Assembly (NCBI RefSeq): GCF_918797505.1
Contig: NC_092800.1
Location: 7,130,001 to 7,194,000, forward strand
Origin: Bemisia tabaci
Taxonomy: Eukaryota > Arthropoda > Insecta > Hemiptera > Aleyrodidae
Reading direction: 5' to 3'
DNA length: 64,000 nt
Part shown: positions 1-9,974 of the stretch, one piece after another
Layout: every line of letters begins with the position of its first letter
How positions within the stretch are numbered: position 1 is the first letter of the stretch
Made by a program: the position numbers and the translations under genes
Notes under the pieces: generated by a model
What the model saw: the letters and a program-made list of their open reading frames with translations, nothing else
Database searches by the model: none
Told to the model about the DNA's origin: nothing

Positions 1-746
1 TTTAAGTTTGGCAAAGTACAAGGTAATGCCCCTTCATTCAGCAATCAGGCAACACAACATACACATGGTTCAGTATGCTCGTTGTATACGATAAATCTAC
101 GAACATAAGGTGGTCAATTTATCATTTTCCGGTCGCAGGAACGTAGCTCTATTCCAAGGTTGCAAAATTGGTTCAAACAATTCAATTTTTTACAAGAATT
201 TCCCTGCTCGATTTTTTCTCAAAATGTGTCTGATTTTTGTATGAGATCAGGATAAAAATCAGGACAATTTTCTTTTACACATGCCCAAGATTTTCCCAGC
301 TAACGTGCAATTTTCGAGGAGAAATTTGGCAACACTGGAATGTAGGTAAGTTCTTTCGTGAAAGAAACGGCGAACCACTAATACAAGACCAAATTGACTG
401 CACAAGTGCACGCTGGAAAAAGGACTTTATTCGACGTAAACACAATTTTCAATAGGGTGATTTTTGTCAAGTAAGATTGAAAAATCAGGTTTCGAGACTT
501 GCACGGCAGGACTCATCATTTTAAATCCTAAATAAATCATTCGGAAGCAGCTATAATTACGTGTCAACAGAATGCGTGAAGTAATGCGGCAATTTACTGC
601 TTTGATCAAAGTCGAACTGCCTGAGGGCGGAGAGTAGACCCTTGGCTGGTTAAAGGGGTATAACGTGAAATTTCTGGCGGGGCATTTCCTATGTGGAGAG
701 GGATTCAGAATATGTTGCCAAAGCAACACATGTTTGCAGCATGTGT
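1..746. other. Intergenic stretch, no gene seen
   Basis: I see no coding exon, RNA gene or clear repeat here. Short open frames on both strands have no protein-like composition and no splice context. The stretch leads into the tandem array that begins near 747. Confidence 0.5.
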
Positions 747-1765
747 TGTGTCGCATAAAATTCGAGAGTGAGATAGATGGAATGACTGATTTCACGAGCT
801 CTTCAACTATGCTTTCAAAACTGCAATAACGGAAAAGGTAAACCGACTAGACCAGCGTTGAGGCTACTTCATTATTCAATACGATCTTTCATCGCATTCG
901 TAAGGCGCAAAGATACAACTATTCAAATTCTTTGGAATGCGTAAGGTATCACGCCGCAATTGAAGGCGTTTCCGAAACTGCCGACTTTCCATATCGGGAT
1001 ACTCGTGTGACCTGTATCATAAAATAGGAGCACGATAAGCGGAATGACTGATTTCACGAGCACTTAAACTATGCTTTCAAAACTGCAATAACGGAAAAGG
1101 TAAATCGACTAGACCAGCGTTGTGGCTACTTCAATAATCAATTCAATGTGATCTTCCATCGCATTAATAAGGCGCAAAGATACAACTATTCAAACTCTTC
1201 AGAATGCGTAAGGTATCACGCCGCAATGGAAGGCGTTTCCGAAACTGCCAACTTTCCATAACGGGATACTCTTGTGACATGTCGCATAAAATTCGAGCAT
1301 GAGATAAATGGAATGAATGATCTCACGAGCACTTAAAGTATGCTTTCAAAACTGCAATAACAGAAAAGGTGAACCGACTAGACCAGCGTTGAGGCTACTT
1401 CAATATTCAATACGATCTTTCATCGCATTCGTAAGGCGCAATGATACAACTATTCAAACTCTTCGGAATGCGTAAGGTATCACGCCGCAATTGAAGGCGT
1501 TTCCGAAACTGCCGACTTTCCATATCGGGATACTCGTGTGACATGTCGCATAAAATTCGAGCATGAGATAAATGGAATGACTGATTTCACGAGCACTTAA
1601 ACTATGCTTTCAAAACTGCAATAACGGAAAAGGTAAACCGACTAGACCAGCGTTGTGGCTACTTCAATATTCAATTCAATGTGATCTTTCATCACATTCG
1701 TAAGGCGCAAAGTTATTACTAGTCAAACTCTTCGGAATGCGTAAGGTATCACTCTGCAATTGAAC
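747..1765. repeat. Tandem repeat, ~266-bp unit, four copies
   Basis: The phrase GGAATGACTGATTTCACGAG recurs, with minor changes, at about 780, 1042, 1311 and 1575, so the period is 262-269 bp. Each unit also carries ACTAGACCAGCGTTG, AAGGCGCAAAGATACAAC and a TATCACGCCGCAAT block. Copies differ by scattered substitutions and small indels. The last copy loses similarity after about 1765. The copies seem non-coding, since stops occur in all frames. Confidence 0.9.
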
Positions 1766-2740
1766 TATTTTCAGGTTCAAAGTTTATTAATCGCACAAAG
1801 CAAAAATTGCAAAATCGAACGTATCAAAGTAACCGACGAACTTCTGAAATTAAAGAAAACATAAAATTTTAGCCACTAGACGCATCCAAGCACTATTATT
1901 TCCAAGAGAACCGAGCCAGGGCTGCGTTTTACACGAGCTTAATACGTGGGTCTGTAAATCCACTCTAAAAAAAGAACCTGAAAAAAGAAGAAAGAACGAG
2001 TCTCAACACAGCCGAAGGTAGGAGAGATGTGTTTGCGCCTCTTTTAACTTTATTCCCAAATCCTAGTGACATCTCATTGACAGCATTTAGCAGAGCATTG
2101 AGAGGTCACGCTTCGCGTCATCGCGCCTTCAATTTTGCAGATGCAGCACTGACGTCCATCAAGTACGAATAGTTGTATCTCTGCGCCGTCGTAAACGCGC
2201 ATTCTTTCCTCCGCTTTATTTCTATATTGTGTTTGTTTCTTTTCGTTTGTCTTATTAATAATGGTGCGTCAAACTAGTAGCATAGAGCAGAGAATTGCGA
2301 GTTTTCGACTCACGCCATCGCGTCTTACATTTTTCTAATGTGGACATCCATCTTGCGCAATTCGTTGTATCGAAATGTAAAAATTGTATCGAAAATCGTT
2401 TAATTTGAAATTTTCTGACGTTCTCATGTCCCAAAATATTCGTAGAGGACACTCTTCTGTGCTGTGGTATCAAAAAAGTACAAAGAATTTCGTGGGCCAA
2501 GGATCAACCACCCTTTCCCCGAGAACGATAACTACATAGACTATATGGATAGACTTTTTTGACTATGTAATATAGACTATTGATTTCCTGTTTCTACTGC
2601 GTATATCTTACCGGTGCCTTTCCGATTCTTTGATTTTGTGGTTTGGTTTATGAGCCTTATTTTAAGCTTTCATATTAAAATTTTGACACCTTTTGGCTAC
2701 TTTAAATGTAGATATGTCAGTTTTTCTGTCTTAAATGCAG
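1766..2740. other. Intergenic / possible 5' region of the next gene
   Basis: There is no supported coding exon. Around 2120-2190 lie GCGCCTTCAATTTTGCAG and GTTGTATCTCTGCGCC, which echo sequence (partly inverted) in the tandem array and near 3.3, 39.4 and 63.7 kb. TTTTTCTGTCTTAAATGCAG ending at 2740 is a good 3' splice site. A non-coding 5' exon of the next gene may therefore lie here, but I could not locate it. Confidence 0.35.
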
Positions 2741-2742
2741 AC

Positions 2743-2958
2743 ATGGAATGCAACTCAGAGGAAACTTTCTTGCCTTTGCGACTCAAAAGGAAAAAGAACG
2801 TCACCAAAAAAATTTCATCAAGAAGAATCAAGTCAGCTAAAACTCCATTATTGGCTATTGAGCATTACGTGAGGGTCAAAAAGTTGCTAAAAGCAAAACC
2901 GGAGACAAAGTTAAATTTATTTGAATATTGGGACCAACTGACACCCTCTCATCTAATG
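2743..2958 (+). CDS. Coiled-coil protein, coding exon 1
   Basis: 72 residues, from MECNSEE to SHLM. It ends exactly at an ATG|gtaaga donor. The 3' splice site just before it (AG at 2739-2740) suggests that the 5' UTR is split from the start codon. Basic runs such as RLKRKKNVTKK precede the conserved-looking LFEYWDQLTP. Confidence 0.6.
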
Positions 2959-5900
2959 GTAAGAGAACCAGCCCTTATCAAAATTTTCAATGATTATTAT
3001 TCATAAGTGTTTGAACTGATAGCAAAGTCCTTCATACTTGAAGCGCATGGCTCACTACGGAACATATTCTTACAACATAAATTTTACAACCTATTTTCTT
3101 TTATTTATCTCAAAATTTTTTGATTAAAATTCACAAGGTTTTATTTAAATGTTTACTCAAATTTTCAGTATTTTGGTTGTGCGAGTTGCATATTCAAAAG
3201 TTGGAGGCGCTTTTGTTTTAAAAAACTAGACTAATTGTAAGTTGGCTGTATCGCATTGATGCAACCATTCGTGTACCACGGTGTACCACGTGTTGCATGC
3301 TCAAAATTGAAGGCGCTTTCGCGTTTCTCACCTCTTCAGAAATGCACTGGAGGTGTCGTTCGTTGTAGCACAACTGAGCACCCGTGTGAGAAGATAATTT
3401 TTAGCCAGTAATACGTGGCCAGAATATCTGAGGTCAATGGTTGAATCGATCATTCTTATTGAGACGAAAGCGCCAGAAATGAAAATGCGAGAACAACAGT
3501 AAAAACTGTAATCACCAACCCGTTTTAAATTTTTGAGAGTACAATGATGTAATTAATTGATTAATCATTTTCATATTTTTAGTGCTGCAACATTTTGAAC
3601 TGCTCGATTAAAACGTTTTTGACTGTTTTTTAAACTCTCGTATTATAATTTCTGGGGCCTGAGTCTTTCAGAATTACAGATTCTAATTGACGCGATTACC
3701 TCTACTTACGAATACTAACTGACTGTGAGTTAAGGCGCCTTGATGAAACTATACGTGTTCCGCGGATGTGCGTGTTGCATGTTCAAAATTGAAGGCATTT
3801 TCGTTTTTCTCACCTCTTCAGAAATGCACGGGAGTTGAAGAACTGCGCTGTTAGTTATAGCGCCTGAATAACAGAGCGCCCTTGTAGAGAATTTTCATCT
3901 CAATTCTTTAGCCACCAGAAAAAGTTCTGCTCTCTGATCGGTCAACGAGATTCCGGCTTTCAAGGATTTTTCGATTTCCAACTTTTGAAATAATTCCTGG
4001 ACAAAATTTAACGAACATTTCCGCCGAGATTCTCCTTTCTCTGGTATTTTCACTCATCTTTCCCTCGATAAAACGAATTTCTATCGATCGATCTTGTTTG
4101 TCTTCGGTTGTTTTGCAGTTGTCACTTTTCAATTTTGATAAAGAAAAAAGACTTTTTCAAAAAGCTAGTCCAGGTCAACATTTTAAATTCTCTCCCCTGA
4201 CGCAATTAGCAGTTTTTTTTTTACTTAGGGGCCGTTCCCAAGCACTTTTTGGCATTTTTCCTCCCCCTTGTAACGCTTTTGTGACGCTTTAACACGTAAA
4301 AACAAAATGGCGTAACGCTGTCCCCGACTCCCCTTCCCCTAAAGCGTTACCTACGTCATCAAGGGACGGCCCCTTTTCGAAAAAATATTTAAACGCATTT
4401 TTGAATGATTGATAATGTTGCTTTATCCTAGGAAAAACTATCTTATTCTCATCTTGCAAAATACGAAAGAAAGGAGGGGGAAAGTCAGAGTTCCTTCAGG
4501 CCGCTGGCGACTCCCAGTAATATCCAACATGGGAACACCTTCATAATTCCAAACCGGGTGAAGTATAGAAAGAAACGGAGAATATTGCCACGGAAGCCTT
4601 TGGGAGATAAACTAAGAAGCAAGGATGATTTCGAAAGGGATGTTCACGATCGTCATCTCGAGAGTTTGCGACGCCTCCAGCGGAAACTCACTCTGGAGAC
4701 GCAGGAGCGAATCTTGCAGAGGGGCAAGACCAGAGAGGCGTTGAGAAACTGGCGCTTGAAGAGCAAAAAACTGACGCGAAGAGACTCGAGATCTCAAATG
4801 CGGAAAATACTGCGCCATGACCAGGATTTCGATCGAAATCATGCCGCCGGAGGAAGGACCTCCAGTGAAGATTTCTTGAGGAAGTTAGACTCGGTGCGTG
4901 AAAAGTTCCAAAAGCTTACTTTGGAGAGACTCCGAGGAGGAGAGAGTTCTCTTGAAGTGGAGCAGAAGTTCGCTGAACAGCGATTGAATATGGTAAGGTT
5001 TGTTAAATTATATCTAAAATGTGGGCATTGGCGGATCCAGCAAATTGGCAACATTGTATTTTCTCCATTTAAACCTATTAAAAAGTATCGATTCCTGGAG
5101 GGACCAGGTGCTCTGACAAGAATCGATTATTTAACGTAGGTTTAAATGGAGGAAATCCAGTGTTGCCAAATTTCTGGATCTGCCACTGAATGTGGGGCTC
5201 GGAGGACAAGGCGCTGAAGTGGAGTTTTTGCTATTTTGAGAAATACGTGTTTGAAGTTTTGAAATTACACGCATCCTAAGGGTGGAAAGAAAGTTTAAAC
5301 TTACTTTTTGATGCTTGAAAATTGGAATTTGGGAGCGAATTTTTCACAGAATATACGTTAAGACTAGTTTGACTTAAAATCATTAATGCCTCAATTTTTT
5401 CAAAAACTACCTTCATGCACGTTTTCCTCCAAGCCCCTCAAATATACCTTCGGATTCAAGCCATTAGTAAGAGATGATTGCGTAGGTACTCGTTATCGTC
5501 ACATGTCAGACGAGAAAAACTTATCTTTCTTCCGAGGCTACGAAAATTGGCTCGAACATTGCACTTTTTCACAAGAATAGGACAGTTACTTTCTGCTCAA
5601 AATTTTGCTTATGTGTACCTACCGTATCAGAGGAAATATCGATGCAGTTCGAAATGACCTGTTTCACGGTAAAAATACACTTGGCTAGCTATTTTAAAAG
5701 TACACTCCGCCAACTAAACAATCACAACGTTCTTTCGTTTAGCAAACGAAGTAATGCACCTTCAATCTGACGAAATGCAACTTCTAATGCAAGGTAGTGA
5801 TGCGTTGCATTAGGGAGTCTCGGCATTCTAATAATGTGCGTGTGTGAACTGTGAATACAATTATTGCGACCTCTTTTTCCTACCTTTTTAATTGAAGGCA

Positions 5901-7044
5901 AACCAGATGGCTTAATATAAGTCGGATAATGACTGAAAGATTACGAAAGTTTCGTCACTGATGTTTCTCGAGTCGCTAATTTCGAATGTGATGTAAAATT
6001 GCCTACATTTTAACACCCTCTGACCTATTAATTGTGAACAAGTTTATGCTAAGGTTCACGCTGCGGCGCGGCGCGGCGTACTGCCGGCTCGAAACGCGCA
6101 CTGACGCCTACAAACCTAAGGGGATACTTCACGCATTGCGCATTGCTTGAAGTATCCCCTTAGGTTTGTAGGCGTCCGTGCGAGTATCGCGCTGGCAGCA
6201 CGCCGCCGCCGCGGCTCTACCGGCGGGCGGGTGGGAAACGATTTCTTGCGAAGAGATCTCCCTGGTGGAGAGACTCGTGTATCATGTTCTTTTTTTTTTT
6301 TCTTTTTATTTTAAATTTTTTTTTTTTTACATTTTTGACTTTTAAATTACACACTGGTCGGAAATTGTTTTCTTGCAAAATTTTTTTGTCTAAGGAATCG
6401 AACCCATTTCAGAGGGCAAATGAAAGAATTTAACAATTTTCTCTGGCGCTTTCGTCCTTTTCGTTGACGTTTGACGGTACACATGCCCGGACTGTGGCAA
6501 CCTTGTTAAATATATTTAGACACAGTTTTTTAGTTTTAAAATTGAATGTCCACACCAAAATAAATGTATCACCAGTTGGACCGAAAGTTCCAATGGGCCA
6601 GGAATAAGAGAGGTGCCTTTTCTAGATCTTTAAAAAGAGTCAAGGCCTCGGAGGATGAAGAAAGTTAAAATATTGAAGAAATTGTAACAAACAACTGATT
6701 AAATTAATAGGTAATAATAATAATAATAAAAAAAAATCAGCATCAACTGAGCTAAAATTTGACCCTAGAAAATCTATTTTCAGTCTGACGTCACAATTAC
6801 AAAATTTTGTGCACCAGAAGAGCTGATGTAATTTACAGCTTTCAACACCAAGTCTCTTTCACTGTCTCTTTCATTGCATCTTTCATTCAGAAGAGACCTT
6901 GATGAATCTGTCAACTGCTGAGACAGTCAATGGATGTAGAATTCATGACTTTGGATTGTAAGATTTGCTACATGTTTTCACTTTCTTTTTCAGATTCTCA
7001 ACATTCAGAGGGACCTTAAAGAACTCAAGCGGAAGGTGCAATAA
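2743..7044 (+). CDS. Unrecognised basic coiled-coil protein, three coding exons (joined 2743-2958, 4432-4992, 6994-7044)
   Basis: Joining the three exons gives 828 nt, or 275 residues plus TAA. Both introns are GT-AG and phase 0 (ATG|gtaaga, tttatcctag|GAA, ATG|gtaagg, tttttcag|ATT), so the frame runs through without adjustment. The start ATG at 2743 lies three bases after a strong 3' splice site and has an A/G-rich context. The frame stays open upstream, so a longer N-terminus is possible. The protein is very rich in Lys, Arg, Glu and Gln. Residues ~1-72 include LNLFEYWDQLTP near their end. Residues ~73-130 are basic (KYRKKRRILPRK). Residues ~130-275 are predicted long helix (LRRLQRKLTLETQERIL; FAEQRLNM then ILNIQRDLKELKRK), typical of a coiled coil. 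I see no signal peptide, membrane segment or enzyme motif. I do not recognise the family. The composition would suit a structural, cytoskeletal or ciliary protein, which is only a guess. No AATAAA is obvious downstream. Confidence 0.62.
3269..3915. repeat. Direct duplication, ~485 bp apart, in intron 1
   Basis: Segments at about 3269-3405 and 3754-3915 share GTGTTGCATG, TCAAAATTGAAGGC and TTTCTCACCTCTTCAGAAAT, then lead to similar TTTAGCCA text. The intervening sequence is not clearly duplicated. The motif ATTGAAGGCGC is shared with the 747-1765 array and with 39.4 and 63.7 kb. Confidence 0.7.
4432..4992 (+). CDS. Coiled-coil protein, coding exon 2 (largest)
   Basis: 187 residues, phase 0 at both ends. 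The acceptor is TTGCTTTATCCTAG and the donor ATG|gtaagg. The frame is closed upstream by the TAG inside the acceptor, which supports this exon start. An unspliced reading frame continues past the donor into the MITE at 5026, but that tail is intron sequence. The exon holds the basic KYRKKRRILPRK segment and most of the helical region. Confidence 0.7.
5026..5188. mobile_element. hAT-type MITE, 163 bp, with 8-bp target-site duplication
   Basis: The ends are CATTGGCGGATCCAG and CTGGATCTGCCACTG, i.e. inverted repeats of CAGTGGCRGATCCAG. The inverted similarity continues inward (AATTGGCAACA; TTTAAACCTA against TAGGTTTAAA). Flanks are AATGTGGG at 5018-5025 and AATGTGGG at 5189-5196, an exact 8-bp duplication. 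Eight-base duplications and CAGTG-like ends are typical of hAT elements. It sits 33 bp after a 5' splice site and encodes no transposase. Confidence 0.88.
6060..6217. repeat. Long GC-rich palindrome with a perfect 29-bp core
   Basis: Arms 6103-6131 and 6148-6176 are perfect inverted complements (GACGCCTACAAACCTAAGGG and its continuation), separated by a 16-base loop, CGCATTGCGCATTGCT. Outward the pairing continues imperfectly for about 40 more bases per side (GGCGTACTGCC against GGCAGCACGCC, then GCGGCG runs). It lies in intron 2 of the coiled-coil gene and is much more GC-rich than its surroundings. I see no target-site duplication, and other copies are not evident in the window. Confidence 0.9.
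6994..7044 (+). CDS. Coiled-coil protein, terminal coding exon
   Basis: The acceptor CTTTCTTTTTCAG precedes ATT CTC AAC ATT; the exon adds 16 residues (ILNIQRDLKELKRKVQ) and ends in TAA. The heptad-like pattern continues the helix of exon 2, and the phase (0) matches the exon 2 donor. It is too short to appear as an independent open frame. Confidence 0.6.
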   Translation: MLNIQRDLKELKRKVQ

Positions 7045-8440
7045 GTTTTTAACCAACAATAAGTAAATACTTTAGGCATAATAGAACAAGTCTGAAAATC
7101 CTGCCTGTCTGCATAATTTACCTCATTTCATTTTGGTTCATGAATGCTAGTTTTCTTGTTTATAATTTCTTTGGAATTTAAAACACACATAATTTATTGA
7201 ATACCAGTAGTTAATGGGAAGATGTTGGGGGGATGAAATGAACCTTCCTTTTCAACATTTCAGAATTCCTGTCATACTTTATGGTTTCTTTGGCAAACTA
7301 GTTAAAGTAATTTCCTGAAAATTTCCCTTATTTTCTCCTCTGTCGGCAAACTATTCCGTGCACAAGTTTCAAGCTATAAAGTGGGCTCGTTTCTGTTCAA
7401 GAAAAAAAGAGCAGAAACTTTTAAAAACCACATTGGAGACATTATGGTGCATTTTGGCTGTTAATATGTCTTGCGTTTCATGCCTTTTAATTTTATTTTT
7501 CTGATTATCGGGTCCGATGACTTAAAAGAGTCGTCTACAAATGAAATGTCATCCTCTAAAGTGCATCCTCCTAAGGTCAGATCACTTTTTTGAAAATGTC
7601 AGAGTGGTACATGTTGAAAGGACTTTCCCGTGTTTCCAGACCTACTGCTGCTTTGTATTAATGCAACTGATTCAAATCTAGAGATTTTAGATGAATGTTA
7701 TCACAGGCAATTCTTTTGAGTCAAGGTGGGGCGTATTAATTAATTTTAGTAGCCCCATTACCATATACATATTTAATGGTATTTGCCTCTATAGGGGAAA
7801 CGAATTTGATGCATTGAGCCTTTCTTGGGGTAGAGTACCTGTAAACAGTAAATTCTTTACTCACAAAACCTAGATACTTCTTTCTTTATCCTTGCAAAAA
7901 AAGAGGCATTGTTCAATACTTGTCTCTTGTAATCATTGGAACATGTCATGTAAAATTAAGTTGTAAGTTGAAGGAACCAAAAAAATTTAATGGATTATGG
8001 AAAGACATCAAAAATCAGATGTACACGCAACATATTAGCTGCCATATAAGTCAATTGGGACAGGCCAAACTGGTACAAACTAGGTCATGGAGACAGACGA
8101 AGAGAGCAGCAAGTTGACACACACAGAGAGCTGATAAGATATCTTTAAATGATAACGGAAAAACAGTGATGCGCTCATTGGGATAATTTAGTTGTGATTA
8201 GTTACATAGGAAGCTAGCAGATAGCGCCAGCAATGCTCTGAAAGCGACCAAACTGAAGCTTTCATAACATCGTTTTGTTGGCCTTCTTGTACCAGCTGCT
8301 AAGAAAGCCTTGGCAATCAACATGATAAGTCATATATTAACATTTTGAGATGAGATTTCTTTTGCTATGCATCTATGGAATCCAAGCTTTTAGAAATTCT
8401 GAGGCGGAGATAGATTTAAGGTCAGATGTAGATGAAAAAA
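7045..8440. other. Convergent intergenic region
   Basis: It lies between the 3' end of the plus-strand coiled-coil gene and the predicted 3' end of hnRNP K. It must contain the first gene's 3' UTR, but I see no canonical AATAAA on the plus strand. Open frames at 7691-7873 and 7920-8117 have no recognisable motif or splice context and I do not support them. Confidence 0.45.
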
Positions 8441-8444
8441 CACA

Positions 8445-9937
8445 GGTTTCATTTCTGAGTTTTATTATACCATAATTAATCAACATTTAATTCAATGATA
8501 CTTGTACAGATAGGGCACAAATGAAAAGTAATCAAAAGAAAAAGGAGTTTGACGATGAAAATGGTCAGCATCAAACAAAGCTATTCACCGTTTATGAATA
8601 GTTATTTTAAAAAAAAAGAGAATGGAGAAACAGAGAATAAATAAAAAATAAAGGACCAATGATTTCAGGGTGGAAGATACAAATTGTGAAATAAAAATAA
8701 AAATTACTGATCATCAGAGACGAAAACAACTGAAACCCGATTTGCAGGCTGAATGAAGAAGAACCAGCTTCATCGTTCAGTGCAAAAATTGCTTTGTTAC
8801 CACATTGATTAGAGACAGTGCTCATCTTACGCTCTGCAGGGAAATGGCAAATTTTTGACCAGAGTGCAAAAATAAGTATATTCAACAAAATCAAATAAGT
8901 TCTTAGGAGATAAAAATGTTCACCGAACACAAAAGTAAAAGAGTGGACACATATTTTCTTCTTTAAATCTTAAAACATAAGGAGAGCCAATGTTCCTCAA
9001 AATATTATCTTCGAGATCCGTTACGCTTAAATTACTTATTGGATGTGCAGCGTTATGCAGAACTTAGTAGAAGATATCAGATTTCCTAGTACTTTTGATT
9101 ATTGATCAAACACTATCCAACTTCTTTACTTAAGAGTCTCAATTGTGCCTCTGATTTAAGGGTGGATAAGTGTGAAAATTGAACACACTTACTCCTACTT
9201 AGAATATGATATTTTTTCAGGACAAGAAATCAAAAGGTTAAAACAAAAACAAAAGAGATTGAAGTGGAAAAACTAGAGCTATTGGTACTGATCACCTATG
9301 GTGCACCCGTAGTGAAGACTTATTCAGAGACTTCTTAGATAACTTATTGCGAAAAGGGACAACTTAATAAAATGCAGGTCTGGGGTCATACTTGTTCGGA
9401 GAGGAAACTTAATCTATATTGAGACAAGAATGATTCAAAATAAAGATCTGGGCCTAATAATTTTTGAAACAGCACAATCCATTACAACTTAAGAGACTAT
9501 TAAGTATTTAACCACTCAAAGAAAGGAAAATGAGACAACTGCTTCTGTGATACGGGCTTCAGTGTTTTAGCTCGTAGAACCTACCTTTGGCAGGTAGGAT
9601 TTAAAAAAAAAGGATCAATAAATACTAACTTAAACAAGACTGGGGCTATACACAACTTGGGGAGAACCTTTGTACCATGACAAAGGGATCACTTAAAAAA
9701 TTACGGACTTCAGACACATGAAGGAGCGAGATACTTACGAAATGATAAGAATGAATTAATTACAAATATAGATCAGATGACTAAAACTACGTGGTCATTT
9801 CAGTATTTGGATAATACATAACTCGTTTGAGGTAATAAAAAATAACAAAATATTTTTTGAAATTATAAAGAACGAGACAAAAATTGTTGTACTCTAAAGT
9901 GAGTTTGTGAGAATAATGTACACGATGGGCTGGAAAC
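8445..9937 (-). other. HNRNPK: Predicted hnRNP K 3' UTR
   Basis: This follows the TAA at 9938-9940 on the minus strand. It is AT-rich and has no coding signal. The limit at ~8445 is inferred from the poly(A) signal at 8461-8466 and a downstream GT/T-rich stretch (CCTGTGTTTTTT on the minus strand, near 8437-8448). Transcript data would be needed to fix the end. Confidence 0.35.
8461..8466 (-). terminator. Candidate polyadenylation signal AATAAA
   Basis: Minus-strand AATAAA (plus TTTATT), about 1.5 kb past the hnRNP K stop. A CTGTGTTTTTT element lies about 15-25 bases downstream, the usual arrangement for cleavage. Confidence 0.4.
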
Positions 9938-9974
9938 TTAATACCGGGGAGGCGGGCCGCTGTTTTCTGCCATA
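9938..9974 (-). CDS. HNRNPK: hnRNP K, coding exon 12 (C-terminal tail)
   Basis: The minus-strand acceptor CTGATTTCAG is followed by T, which completes AG|T (Ser) from exon 11. [11 protein letters not shown] and TAA follow. The position and the Ser after LLQQ-type helix text match the tails of known hnRNP K proteins (…Ser-Val-x-x in vertebrates). The exon is tiny (37 nt) and 6.4 kb from exon 11, so it rests on splice phase and family resemblance. Confidence 0.7.
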
